Shown here: positions 8,425 to 17,278 of the stretch, in pieces | How the letters are laid out: every line of letters begins with the position of its first letter | Position numbering within the stretch: the first letter of the stretch is position 1 | Assembly: GCA_011365055.1 (NCBI GenBank) | Contig: RDOG01000020.1 | Coordinates: 13,784-77,783, forward strand | Length of the DNA stretch: 64,000 bases | Origin: Promethearchaeota archaeon | GTDB lineage: Archaea > Asgardarchaeota > Lokiarchaeia > Helarchaeales > RDOG01 | Direction: 5' to 3' | Notes under the pieces: model-generated | Told to the model about the DNA's origin: nothing | Database searches by the model: none | The model's input: only the letters and a program-made list of their open reading frames with translations | Program-made: the position numbers and the translations under genes

Positions 8425-9699
8425 ATGAGTACGAATAAAACGAGAAGTTCTTTTGAAAAATATAAGTTAAAAAAAATGCTTAAATTATTAAAGGGAAAAA
8501 AAGGGTTTCACTCAGAATTAACCAGCTTGTATTGCCCACCAGAGAAGCCGGTTTCAGACATTACTAATTATTTAAAAAATGAATTTGGACAAGCAGCTAA
8601 TATTAAATCAAAAACAACAAGAAAAATCGTTCAAGAATCAATAACCAAAATTACTGCGACTTTAAGGAATTATGGGAGGCTTTTACCTGAAAATGGTTTA
8701 GCTATTTTTTCTGGAGGAGTTCCAGCCGTCCCGGGAACCCCGGGAACTGAGATTTTTGAATTACATATTGTATATCCCCCTGAAAAAATACCTACTTTTA
8801 AGTATGTATGTGCTTCAGAATTTTTTTTGGAACCATTGGAAGACATGTTAGTTGAAAAAGATTCATTCGGATTGATTGTTATCGATCGATCTGGTTGTAC
8901 GATAGCGTCCTTGAGTGGTAGTAGACAAAAGATCCTTCAAAATATCACTAGTCATATTCCATCAAAACATCATGCAGGTGGGCAATCTCAAAGAAGATTT
9001 GAACGATTAATAGAACAAGCAGCCCATGAATTTTTCAAGAAATGTGGAGATCAGGTTAACGAAATTTTTGTACCGTTGGGAAATGATTTAAAGGGAGTTA
9101 TAGTTGGAGGAGCAGGTCCAACTAAAGAAGTATTTGTAGACTCAGATTATTTAGATTATAGATTAAAAGATAAAATTTTGGATGTTTACGATATAGGTTA
9201 TACAGGTATTCAAGGTATCAAAGAATTAACTAAACAATCAGAAAAATTACTTGAAAATGTTCAAATCATGAAAGAAAAAAATTTAATTCAAAAATTTTTA
9301 GGACACATTGGACGGGATACTGGATTAGCAACCTATGGAGAAAAAGAAGTAAGGGATGCATTAAATAAATCAGCAGTTGAAACCTTATTAATTTCTGAAA
9401 ATGTCGATATTTTAAGAGCAACTATTCAATGCAATAACTGTGATTTTGTTGAGGAAAAAACAATTCATTCAAATGATTTAATTGCTTTAGAAAAAGAAGT
9501 ATCTCAAAAATCTTGTCCGAAATGTTCAAGCCAATTAATACAAGTTACAAAGACTGTTGATTTAATAGAAGAATTAGGAGATTTAGCTGCAGAAACAGGT
9601 GCTCGGGTTGAAGTAGTCTCTATAGATTCCGAAGAAGGAAGTCAACTTTGGTATGCATTTAGAGGAATCGGAGCGATTTTACGGTATAAATTAGAATAG
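8425..9699 (+). CDS. prf1: Peptide chain release factor aRF1
   Basis: aRF1 reads all three stop codons in the ribosomal A site and triggers peptide release. In 424 residues I see the NIKS motif (59-62) followed by KTTRK, the YVCASEF element (the YxCxxxF stop-codon pocket), the catalytic GGQ at 185-187 in AGGQSQRRF, and a C-terminal domain with CNNC and CPKC pairs that form a minidomain zinc site. The length is that of archaeal and eukaryotic eRF1. It is a single-gene unit followed by T-runs at 9708 and 9730. The start has only a weak ribosome site (GGTCATGTGAT). Confidence 0.97.
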   Translation: MSTNKTRSSFEKYKLKKMLKLLKGKKGFHSELTSLYCPPEKPVSDITNYLKNEFGQAANIKSKTTRKIVQESITKITATLRNYGRLLPENGLAIFSGGVPAVPGTPGTEIFELHIVYPPEKIPTFKYVCASEFFLEPLEDMLVEKDSFGLIVIDRSGCTIASLSGSRQKILQNITSHIPSKHHAGGQSQRRFERLIEQAAHEFFKKCGDQVNEIFVPLGNDLKGVIVGGAGPTKEVFVDSDYLDYRLKDKILDVYDIGYTGIQGIKELTKQSEKLLENVQIMKEKNLIQKFLGHIGRDTGLATYGEKEVRDALNKSAVETLLISENVDILRATIQCNNCDFVEEKTIHSNDLIALEKEVSQKSCPKCSSQLIQVTKTVDLIEELGDLAAETGARVEVVSIDSEEGSQLWYAFRGIGAILRYKLE

Positions 9700-9707
9700 T
9701 TAGTTCA

Positions 9708-9735
9708 TTTTTTTAAAGTAAAAATCCACTTTTTT
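9708..9735 (+). terminator. T-run terminators after aRF1
   Basis: Two runs of six to seven T residues, at 9708-9714 and 9730-9735, directly follow the aRF1 stop codon. Confidence 0.45.
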
Positions 9736-9811
9736 AAAAAATTAGAAGAATTTATAGGGAACCACCACCTTATATTTATTTGTAGGAAACTATAACAGTG
9801 TAATTTTTTAT

Positions 9812-9821
9812 GTATAAATAT
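9812..9821 (+). promoter_or_regulatory. Putative TATA box of the copper ATPase gene
   Basis: GTATAAATA lies about 75 bases before the start at 9893, leaving a leader of about 45-50 bases that contains a GGGTGAT ribosome site near 9879. No copper-regulator operator was recognised. Confidence 0.4.
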
Positions 9822-9892
9822 ATTATCAAGAATTTAAATTAATGGATTTGAATTAAAAAAAATTAATCGAATTTAGAGGGTGATTTACTAAT

Positions 9893-12800
9893 TTGACTGA
9901 AAGTATTGAATCTAAAAAGAAAAAGCTAAAATTAGATTTGGGTGGAATGACTTGTGCTACTTGTGCATTAAAAATAGAAAAACAATTAAATTCACAACCG
10001 GGTGTTCAAAAAGCAACTGTTAATTTTGGTACTGAAAATGCTTTAATTGATTATGATCCAAGTATAATAAAACCATATGATTTAATGAAGTCTGTTGGAG
10101 AAATTGGATATCGAGCAAATTTAAGTCGAGTAGAATTACAAATAGAAGGAATTTCATCTGAAGAAGAAGCTAATAAGATTAAATCAACAATTTCAAGATT
10201 AGAGGGAATTAATAGCGCCTATGTAAATTACAAAACAGGATTAACTCACGTGGAATATAATTCAGAAGAAATTACCACAAAAGAGATTATGAATTCAATC
10301 AGAAAGTTATCATATAAAATATCTGAAACCTTAAGTGCTCAAGATAAACAGAAAATTGAGCGAGAAAAAGAAATTAAGGAATATCGAAGAAGATTTCTTT
10401 TTAGTTTAATTTTTGCAATACCTGTCATTGCATTTTCATGGTTACACATGATTCCTGGGTTAAATGAGATTATCATGCTAATGTTTGGTGGAAGTCCATT
10501 TATCTTTAGATTATTTCTATTCATCCTCACTACTCCGATACAGTTTTATGCAGGATATATTTTTTATAGAGGCGCATTCCTTTCATTAAAAAATAAGTCG
10601 GCCAACATGGACGTTTTAGTAGTATTAGGTACCACAACAGCATATTTTTATAGCGTGTATACTCTAGTTTTAGCATTCATCAAATTTTTCATTCCCACAG
10701 CCCCAATATTTATTGGAAATACTTTTTTTGAAGCCTCTGCAATGATAACAATGTTCATTCTCTTGGGAAAATATCTTGAGGTCTTTACAAAAGGTAAGTC
10801 TTCAGAAGCTATTAAAAAGCTAATGGGACTTCAACCAAATACAGCTGTTATCATTCGTGATTCTAAGGAATTAGAGGTCCCCATTAATGAAGTTGATGTG
10901 GGAGATGTTATACTGGTGAAACCTGGTGAAAAAATTCCTGTAGATGGAGTTATAATTGAAGGCAGGACACAAATTGACGAATCTATGATTTCTGGAGAGA
11001 GTTTCCCAGTTGTAAAATCTATAAATGATCAAGTAATAGGAGGAACCCTCAATAAAAGCGGATTAATCAAATTTAAAACTTCTAATGTGGGTAAGGATAC
11101 GGTTCTATCAAGAATTATCAAATTAGTTGAGGATGCTCAGGGAGAAAAAGCACCCATTCAAAGACTTGCTGATAAAGTTGCAAGTGTTTTTGTACCCATC
11201 GTGATCATGATTGCAGCATTTGTATTTATTTTCTGGGTCACTATAGGTTCATTGATTTATCCCATGATAAATTATGAATGGGCATTATTAGCATTCACTT
11301 CTGTAGTTGTTGTAGCATGTCCTTGTGCAATGGGACTTGCGATTCCAACAGCAATGTTAGTAGGAAGTGGTAAAGGAGCGGAAACTGGAATACTTATTAA
11401 AGGTGGAGAAAGTCTAGAGACTTCTCACAAAATCCAGAGTATTATTTTTGATAAAACAGGCACTTTAACTAAAGGTGAGCCAGAAGTCACGGATATTTAT
11501 ACTTTAAATGGAGATACAAATGAGATTTTACTCCTTGCCGCAAGTGTAGAGAAAGGTTCAGAGCATCCTATTGCTGATGCAATTTTAAAACGAGCAAAAG
11601 AAGGAAAAATATCATTAATAGAACCAAAAGAATTTGAGGCAATATCAGGATTTGGAATAAAAGCGAAAGTCAATGGGAATCTTATTACGATCGGTAATGA
11701 ACGATTAATGAAAATGAACTCTATTAATACCGATTCAATTCAAAATACTTTATCAGAATATCAAAACCAAGGAAAAACAGTCATAATCATAGCAAAGGAT
11801 GACCAAGTAATTGGTATAATCGCTGTGGCGGATCCATTAAAAGAAAATTCCAAGGAAACAATCGAAAGTTTGAAAAATTTAGGATTAGAGATTTCATTGT
11901 TAACTGGTGATCATCATGAAACTGCTCAAGCAATAGCTAAAAATCTTAATATCGACAGAGTTTTTTCAGAAGTTCTTCCAGAAGATAAGTCAAATGAAGT
12001 CAAAAAGTTACAAGAAGAAGGAAAAATCGTGGCAATGGTTGGAGATGGAATTAATGATGCTCCTGCATTAGCTCAAGCCGATGTCGGAATTGCCATGGGT
12101 TCGGGAACAGATATTGCTATTGAAACTGGAGATATTGTATTGATGCGAAATGATTTAAGAAATGTTGTAGCTGCCATTAATTTAAGTAAAAAAACTGTAC
12201 AAAAAATGAAATTAAATTTAATGTGGGCGTTTCTCTATAATAGCTTAAGTATTCCAATAGCCGCAGGAATATTCGTACCATTATTTTTCGCATTAACTGG
12301 AAGCATTATATTTTTGCCCCCAGGTTTGGCAGCATTGGCAATGGCCATGAGTTCGGTGTCAGTTGTAAGTAATTCTTTGTTATTAAAAAGGTTTGAACCT
12401 CGCTTGAGAAGTCAGTTAGATGAAGAAAGACAATTTTTAGAATCAAAAGAAATTGATCCTGTTTGTGGAATGACAGTCACACCAGGAATAGATCTCGAAA
12501 CGCAATATAAAGGTAAGAAATATTATTTCTGTAATCCAAGTTGTAAGACAGAATTTGAGAGAAATCCAGAAAATTTTATTTCAAAAGATAAGAAATTCGT
12601 GAAGATGGAAGAACTATCAAAAGATGTAACAGAAATGAAAGAACCTAAACTATTTTGCGAATCCTGTGGAACAATGATTGATGTACCTCATCATTGTGAA
12701 AAACCAATGCATGTTGAAAAGGTTGATGGTAAAGACATGTTAGTTTGTTGGATGGGCCCTAATTGTGGAAAACAAGAAATTCCAACCCACCATAATAATC

Positions 12801-13024
12801 CAATGATATATGTAGAAGATATAAAGCAAAAGGAGGTAAAAGATAAGATGCCAAAATTAGTTTGTCAAGAATGTGGAACTAAATCGGAAGTCCCTCAACA
12901 TTGTGGAAAACCAATGCACGTTGAAAAGGTTAATGGAAAAGATATGTTAGTTTGTTGGATGGGACCAGGATGTGGAAAGCAAGAAATTCCTGTACATCAT
13001 GGAAAACCCATGAATATTAAATAA
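9893..13024 (+). CDS. copA: Copper-exporting P1B-type ATPase with YHS domain and two Cys/His-rich C-terminal modules
   Basis: The TTG start follows GGGTGAT. The 1043-residue protein has an N-terminal HMA domain with GMTCATC (C21, C24), a second HMA-like domain without cysteines (about 80-140), membrane helices, the phosphatase motif SGES, the metal site CPC (476-478), the phosphorylated D520 in DKTGT, SEHP, and GDGINDAP. It therefore pumps Cu(I), or a similar soft metal, out of the cell at ATP's expense. Beyond the usual end come a YHS domain (from residue 855) with three cysteines and two copies of a 54-residue Cys/His-rich module (918-971 and 987-1040), probably metal-binding. This tail is unusual; see the separate entries. 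Confidence 0.95.
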   Translation: MTESIESKKKKLKLDLGGMTCATCALKIEKQLNSQPGVQKATVNFGTENALIDYDPSIIKPYDLMKSVGEIGYRANLSRVELQIEGISSEEEANKIKSTISRLEGINSAYVNYKTGLTHVEYNSEEITTKEIMNSIRKLSYKISETLSAQDKQKIEREKEIKEYRRRFLFSLIFAIPVIAFSWLHMIPGLNEIIMLMFGGSPFIFRLFLFILTTPIQFYAGYIFYRGAFLSLKNKSANMDVLVVLGTTTAYFYSVYTLVLAFIKFFIPTAPIFIGNTFFEASAMITMFILLGKYLEVFTKGKSSEAIKKLMGLQPNTAVIIRDSKELEVPINEVDVGDVILVKPGEKIPVDGVIIEGRTQIDESMISGESFPVVKSINDQVIGGTLNKSGLIKFKTSNVGKDTVLSRIIKLVEDAQGEKAPIQRLADKVASVFVPIVIMIAAFVFIFWVTIGSLIYPMINYEWALLAFTSVVVVACPCAMGLAIPTAMLVGSGKGAETGILIKGGESLETSHKIQSIIFDKTGTLTKGEPEVTDIYTLNGDTNEILLLAASVEKGSEHPIADAILKRAKEGKISLIEPKEFEAISGFGIKAKVNGNLITIGNERLMKMNSINTDSIQNTLSEYQNQGKTVIIIAKDDQVIGIIAVADPLKENSKETIESLKNLGLEISLLTGDHHETAQAIAKNLNIDRVFSEVLPEDKSNEVKKLQEEGKIVAMVGDGINDAPALAQADVGIAMGSGTDIAIETGDIVLMRNDLRNVVAAINLSKKTVQKMKLNLMWAFLYNSLSIPIAAGIFVPLFFALTGSIIFLPPGLAALAMAMSSVSVVSNSLLLKRFEPRLRSQLDEERQFLESKEIDPVCGMTVTPGIDLETQYKGKKYYFCNPSCKTEFERNPENFISKDKKFVKMEELSKDVTEMKEPKLFCESCGTMIDVPHHCEKPMHVEKVDGKDMLVCWMGPNCGKQEIPTHHNNPMIYVEDIKQKEVKDKMPKLVCQECGTKSEVPQHCGKPMHVEKVNGKDMLVCWMGPGCGKQEIPVHHGKPMNIK
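12644..12805 (+). repeat. First copy of the 54-residue Cys/His module
   Basis: Residues 918-971 of the ATPase. Key positions are the CxxCG pair, HC in PHHCEKPMH, C in CWMGPNCGKQ and the HH pair near the end. By hand alignment 41 of 54 residues match the second copy, so the duplication looks recent. Confidence 0.8.
12831..12837 (+). promoter_or_regulatory. Internal Shine-Dalgarno site within copA
   Basis: AGGAGGT matches the archaeal anti-Shine-Dalgarno well and ends 10 bases before an in-frame ATG at 12848. It lies in the linker between the two Cys/His modules. It is one of the strongest ribosome sites in the window, although it sits inside a gene. Confidence 0.55.
12848..13024 (+). CDS. Possible separate 58-residue metal-binding peptide from an internal copA start
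   Basis: Initiation at this ATG, in frame with the ATPase, would give a soluble 58-residue protein made of just the second Cys/His module (CQECG, QHCGKPMH, CWMGPGCGK, VHHGKPM). It could act as a copper chaperone or buffer made alongside the pump, comparable in principle to CopZ-like products made from bacterial copA genes. The alternative is that it records fusion of a once separate downstream gene. Position and ribosome site are seen; use of the start is inferred. Confidence 0.4.
   Translation: MPKLVCQECGTKSEVPQHCGKPMHVEKVNGKDMLVCWMGPGCGKQEIPVHHGKPMNIK
12851..13012 (+). repeat. Second copy of the 54-residue Cys/His module
   Basis: Residues 987-1040 of the ATPase, with the same cysteine and histidine positions as the first copy. 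It is separated from the first copy by a charged 15-residue linker whose codons contain the internal ribosome site. Confidence 0.8.
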
Positions 13025-13032
13025 TATATTTC

Positions 13033-13040
13033 TTTTTTTT
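13033..13040 (+). terminator. T-run terminator after copA
   Basis: Eight T residues start 9 bases after the stop codon; a second run of eight follows at 13057. Confidence 0.45.
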
Positions 13041-13197
13041 ATTTTGATTAATATAATTTTTTTTCGTATTTTTAAGAATTTAAATCTCTAAATTATATTC
13101 AAACAATATTTTTTTGAGACTTTTTCATTTGAAATAAAAATAAGACTTAAATTATTTAAAAGAAAATATATTTATTATCTTTGATTAGGTGAATGAA

Positions 13198-14268
13198 ATG
13201 GCTGAATTCAAGGGAATTTATTTACATCGACTACTCACGCTTTTTTTAATTATAATTGCGCCGATATATTTCTTTATTTTATTAAATTATGTTTGGATCC
13301 GAACGCCTTTTATTATTCCGTTCTTTGAATATTATCTTCCCGGTTCAAGTGAAATAATAATTAAATGGGTAATGCCCATAACTTTCACGGTACCTTGGTG
13401 GATTTTCCTCATATTATATAGAAATAAATTTGCTAATAGTTTTGTTGAAATGAAAGAGCGGTTCGTCATCATACCAAAAAGATGGATAGTTTTCTATGGT
13501 GTTAATGGTTTATTAGTTATTTCCCTTCTTTTCATTCCATTTATCACGCCAACATTGCTCATAATAACTGTTGGATTATTGACTCATGATATATATCTCC
13601 TCACATTATCCGAGAGAGAGGGGAGAGGAAAATATTTTGGATTTATAATTATTTTAATTTTGCTGGAAATTTTCCCCATTATCTTCCAGCTCTCTTTTAT
13701 TGACAGATACATATTCTTTTGGAATGAAATTTTTGCCATATGGATGCTTTTCATTCCTTATTTATTTAAAATAACGATTTTGATGGCTGATGCATTAGAA
13801 TTTGGTGGAATAATATGGTTAATCTATGCTGGAGCAATAGAGTTTGAAAGAGATTCAGGATTGACTGTAACAACGGAAGTTCCAGAAACTAGGATAAAAA
13901 TTTTTCAATTTATATTATTTATTATTTTTGGTTCCATCTGGATAATTTCATTATTATTCCCAATCTATCCGTTTTTGTCAGAAATCTTATTTTTTATCGA
14001 TGTCTCAGCCTTAACTGTCGGAGTTATAATCTTATTTATATCAATTAAAAGAGGAATTTCGAGAGAAGTATCGACTTCACCATTTATCGGGTATGTATTC
14101 ATGCTTGGTTTTTTGGTTCTAGAAGTAGTACAAACTATACCGTACTTGTTCGGATTAGAGGCGATGCAAAATTTGTGGTTAATGTCTTTAGTCGTTTTTG
14201 GAGCAGGAGTTATGTTTTTAATTATGTGGTTTATATCTTTATTAATTGCTGAAGATGATGATTATTAA
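13198..14268 (+). CDS. Multi-span membrane protein of unknown function
   Basis: I start at the ATG at 13198, because AGGTGA lies 5 bases before it; a GTG at 13189 is part of that site. The 356-residue protein has about ten hydrophobic helices spread over its length, short loops and a very acidic C-terminus (EDDDY). No transport or enzyme motif is visible and I do not recognise the family. It stands alone between the copper pump and a convergent coiled-coil gene, so the context does not suggest a role. Confidence 0.7.
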   Translation: MAEFKGIYLHRLLTLFLIIIAPIYFFILLNYVWIRTPFIIPFFEYYLPGSSEIIIKWVMPITFTVPWWIFLILYRNKFANSFVEMKERFVIIPKRWIVFYGVNGLLVISLLFIPFITPTLLIITVGLLTHDIYLLTLSEREGRGKYFGFIIILILLEIFPIIFQLSFIDRYIFFWNEIFAIWMLFIPYLFKITILMADALEFGGIIWLIYAGAIEFERDSGLTVTTEVPETRIKIFQFILFIIFGSIWIISLLFPIYPFLSEILFFIDVSALTVGVIILFISIKRGISREVSTSPFIGYVFMLGFLVLEVVQTIPYLFGLEAMQNLWLMSLVVFGAGVMFLIMWFISLLIAEDDDY

Positions 14269-14300
14269 CAAAAAAAATGAAAATGGTTAAAAAAAAATCA

Positions 14301-15572
14301 TCATTCATTATATGAGTGTTGATCTCTAGTTAATGCTTCTGGAATGGTTTGAGAACCTATTAACTCCAATTCTAGCCCCAAACCATATCGTTCTGCACCA
14401 ATCGCATAACCTGATTTTGCAATGCTTCGAGCTTGACGTTCTGCAGTTTTTCTATCAATTAAAGTAGAGGTTACAGCCCAACTTAACTGCCATCGTTGAG
14501 CATCTGGATTTAAGACTAAATTAATAGAATCTTCATTGAACGTTGTTTGCTGAATGAATTCTTTCCCATCAAATCTTAGAATTATTTTTGAAATCTCTGG
14601 TTCTGCTTTTTTTAAGAAGGATGCAACAGCATTTGCAGGTTCTACAGATGGTTTTTCAACAATTTTTGGAGTAAGCTCTTGAATCTTCATTTTTAGTTCA
14701 TTTATTTCTTCTAGATAATTTTGTTCTATATCATTTACTTGTTGCTCAACTTCTTGTTTCATTTTTTCTGAGATTTCAGATTTTTCTTGTTCAAATTTAA
14801 TTTTTATTTCTTCCAATATTTTATTTTTCTCATCATTTGCTGCCATTAATTGATTATTTAAATCATTTAATTCATTAAGATTTTTCTCTCTAATTGAATT
14901 TATTTCTGCTTTAATAGAATTTACTTCTGCATTTGCATTTTCCTTTAATTCTGCTAATTCACTTGTATGATCTTCATAAATTTTAGAAATTTCTGCATTT
15001 TTTTCTTCTAATTGAATGTTTAAACTTTGAATATTTTGTTGAAATTCACCTAGTAGATTTAATTGAGATTGTAAATCATTTATCTGGTTGTCTTTCTGAG
15101 TAATATGATTTTTTAAATCAGATAGGTTAGAATTAAGATTTTGAATTTCTTGATCTTTTTGAGAAATTATTTGATTTAATTGCTCAATTTCACCTGTCTG
15201 ACCGTCTAACACGCTCTGTAATTCTTGGTTAGAAGATGCCATGGTGGAGTTTAAATCAATAATTTGATTTTTTAGCGCTTCAAATTGTCCATTTAAATTG
15301 GAAATATCACCATTTAATTTATTAATCTCCCCATCCTTTGCTACTATCTGATCTTTTAGGTCATTCGTTATTTGTTTTTGTTGTTCAATTGTTGTTTCAA
15401 GAATTTCTTTGGATTTCTTTAATTGATGTGTTATTTCTGCAATACTGCCATTTAAATCTTCGATTGTTTTTTCCTGAGCTTCAATTTTCTGTCTTGTCGA
15501 TAATAAATAAGAACCAACGACCTTATGCTCTTTATCAGGTTTTTCTATTACCTTTGCCCAATCAATTGACAT
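14301..15572 (-). CDS. Long coiled-coil protein with C-terminal globular domain
   Basis: Of 423 residues, about 25-300 are heptad-rich coiled coil full of Glu, Lys, Gln, Asn, Ile and Leu, with short repeats such as LNGxIxxLN. The last 100 residues, from the FLKKAEPEISK segment, are not coiled coil and look globular, with beta strands (IILRFDGKEF) and a helix containing ERQARSIAKSGYAIGAERYG. GTGAT precedes the start codon. There is no membrane span. It may be a structural or tethering protein. The family is not recognised; similar coiled-coil proteins near small GTPases are known in Asgard genomes. Confidence 0.7.
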   Translation of the reverse strand: MSIDWAKVIEKPDKEHKVVGSYLLSTRQKIEAQEKTIEDLNGSIAEITHQLKKSKEILETTIEQQKQITNDLKDQIVAKDGEINKLNGDISNLNGQFEALKNQIIDLNSTMASSNQELQSVLDGQTGEIEQLNQIISQKDQEIQNLNSNLSDLKNHITQKDNQINDLQSQLNLLGEFQQNIQSLNIQLEEKNAEISKIYEDHTSELAELKENANAEVNSIKAEINSIREKNLNELNDLNNQLMAANDEKNKILEEIKIKFEQEKSEISEKMKQEVEQQVNDIEQNYLEEINELKMKIQELTPKIVEKPSVEPANAVASFLKKAEPEISKIILRFDGKEFIQQTTFNEDSINLVLNPDAQRWQLSWAVTSTLIDRKTAERQARSIAKSGYAIGAERYGLGLELELIGSQTIPEALTRDQHSYNE

Positions 15573-15735
15573 TTTACATCACGATTTATAAATGAGATTA
15601 TTATGATTAATTTAATATTAATGTACTATCAATTTTATATTTTTGTCTGAGAAATCGAAAAGCTTTTTTTTAGAAGATATTTACCTTTAATTTCTTGGTT
15701 AAATTTTTAAAGAATCCAATAAAAATATGTCTTTG

Positions 15736-16179
15736 TTATTTTTCAATCCAATACTCTTTTCCATTGACCAATTTTTCCTTTTTCCATAATATTCCCTCAG
15801 TTTTGTATCTTTCTATCGCTTCTTTAAAGATGGGAAATAATTCCTTTCGATGCCCACTTGAAATTCCTACATATACTAAATCTTCTCCGACAACAAAATC
15901 ACCAATGAAATGACAAATAATAATATCGATTATTCCTTCTCTTTCTTTCAGCTCCTTAGATATATTTACTAGAATTTCATTACATTTTTCCACATAGGAT
16001 TCTATTATGATACCAGATACTTCCTCACCAGAATTAGAAATGCCCCTTACTACACCATTATATATTGCAATAGCGCCAATTTTTTCACTATCAGGATTTT
16101 TTTTTAACGAATAAACCAGATCTTCAACTGATATTTCTCCTTTTTTATAGATTCCTGATTTAATTATTTTATTTGTCAA
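15736..16179 (-). CDS. moaE: Molybdopterin synthase catalytic subunit MoaE
   Basis: MoaE, with the sulfur carrier MoaD, converts cyclic pyranopterin monophosphate to molybdopterin. The 147-residue protein shows the family pattern: GAIAIYNGVVRG near residue 37, the ICHFIGDFVVGED region, SSGHRKELF near 108 and the catalytic-lysine end IERYKTEGILWKKE. The length is typical. The TTG start at 16179 lies 8 bases after GGAG. No other cofactor gene adjoins it, but the product would serve the tungsten enzyme encoded at 18.7 kb. It diverges from the GTPase gene at 16278. Confidence 0.92.
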   Translation of the reverse strand: MTNKIIKSGIYKKGEISVEDLVYSLKKNPDSEKIGAIAIYNGVVRGISNSGEEVSGIIIESYVEKCNEILVNISKELKEREGIIDIIICHFIGDFVVGEDLVYVGISSGHRKELFPIFKEAIERYKTEGILWKKEKLVNGKEYWIEK

Positions 16180-16277
16180 TGAATTTTCTCCATATTAATC
16201 AATATAAAAAACATGAAACTTTATCAATATATAAATTAATTTTATTTATAGATTTTAAGATGTGGCGAGAGTTGAAT

Positions 16278-16793
16278 ATGAACAATAGGAAAAAAATTAT
16301 CTTAGTTGGTGATGAAGCTGTTGGAAAAACAGCCTTAATAAAAAAATACATTGAAAAAAAAGAAGAATTGTTGGATTATCGCCCTACTTTAGGCGTTGAA
16401 GTAACAAAATCTTCTTTTTATAAAAATAAAGATACAGAAATTGTTTATTTATACTTTTGGGATGTTGCAGGACAAGAGATGTATTCAGAAACACGTCAAA
16501 TCTATTATGAAGGGGTTGATGGTGCTTTAATTGTTTTTGATGTTACTCGCGTGAGAACTTTTAAACACGTAACCGATTGGTATGAAGAAATTATAAAATA
16601 TTGTAATAAAAAAATTCCAATGTTACTTGTTTCTAATAAACACGATTTAAAGGATTTCATAAAAGTAAGTGATGAGGAAGTATTAAAAACATCAAAAACA
16701 TTAAAAATAAAATGTATAAACACATCAGCATTGACTGGAATGAATGTTGAGGAAATGGTTAAAGAGATTTTAGTAATTATAGATTCATTTTGA
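16278..16793 (+). CDS. Ras/Rab-like small GTPase
   Basis: The frame extends upstream to 16173, but that part overlaps the moaE start region. The conserved fold begins directly after the ATG at 16278, giving 171 residues. All G boxes are seen: GDEAVGKT (P-loop), a Thr in RPTLGVEV (switch I), WDVAGQE (switch II), NKHD and TSALTG. The catalytic Gln is present. No C-terminal prenylation cysteine is visible. Such GTPases are numerous in Asgard archaea and act as molecular switches; the effector is unknown. The end overlaps the convergent helical gene at 16785 by 9 bases. Confidence 0.93.
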   Translation: MNNRKKIILVGDEAVGKTALIKKYIEKKEELLDYRPTLGVEVTKSSFYKNKDTEIVYLYFWDVAGQEMYSETRQIYYEGVDGALIVFDVTRVRTFKHVTDWYEEIIKYCNKKIPMLLVSNKHDLKDFIKVSDEEVLKTSKTLKIKCINTSALTGMNVEEMVKEILVIIDSF

Positions 16794-17198
16794 TTCAGAT
16801 TCAATCTTTTTTAATCTTTTTTTAAGCTGTTCTTCTAAGATCGGCTTTACTTTTTCGATATTTTCAAGTTCTTCTTGAGCATGTTGAGTAAAATCCATTT
16901 TTATTAGTATATTTCTATTTTCTATTAAATATAATAATCTAAGAAAATTATCTGGATCTTGAAAAAAAACTTCAGATTGGGTCGTAAATACAGCGATTTC
17001 AAAAAAATATCTGAAAAAAGTTGTATATGGTTTCAATTTTTTCTTATCTTCTTGATTTGAGGTTGCATATTTTTTTAAAATGTGATTTAATTCTTTATTG
17101 AAAGACGCTAATAATGATGAAAATTCATTTAGATTTTTATTATCTTTTAAGTATTTTTCCATTTCATTAAAAATTTCATTAATCTTATCAATAGACAT
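16785..17198 (-). CDS. Helical protein of unknown function next to a GTPase gene
   Basis: This 137-residue protein is almost wholly alpha-helical by residue pattern, rich in Lys, Glu, Asn and Leu, without membrane span or cysteine. No family is recognised. Its end overlaps the end of the small-GTPase gene by 9 bases in the convergent orientation. A functional link to the GTPase is possible but is not shown by the sequence. Confidence 0.55.
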   Translation of the reverse strand: MSIDKINEIFNEMEKYLKDNKNLNEFSSLLASFNKELNHILKKYATSNQEDKKKLKPYTTFFRYFFEIAVFTTQSEVFFQDPDNFLRLLYLIENRNILIKMDFTQHAQEELENIEKVKPILEEQLKKRLKKIESESK

Positions 17199-17278
17199 GT
17201 TATCAAAACATTATTAATTAAAATGAAAAATATGATTAGCTAGTATTTTGAATTCTTCTAAATTAATGTATTTGTTTG

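Noticed and set aside
16173..16277. N-terminal extension of 35 residues on the first small GTPase
   Set aside because: It lies across the start region of the divergent moaE gene, has no ribosome site, and the conserved GTPase fold begins just after the ATG at 16278.
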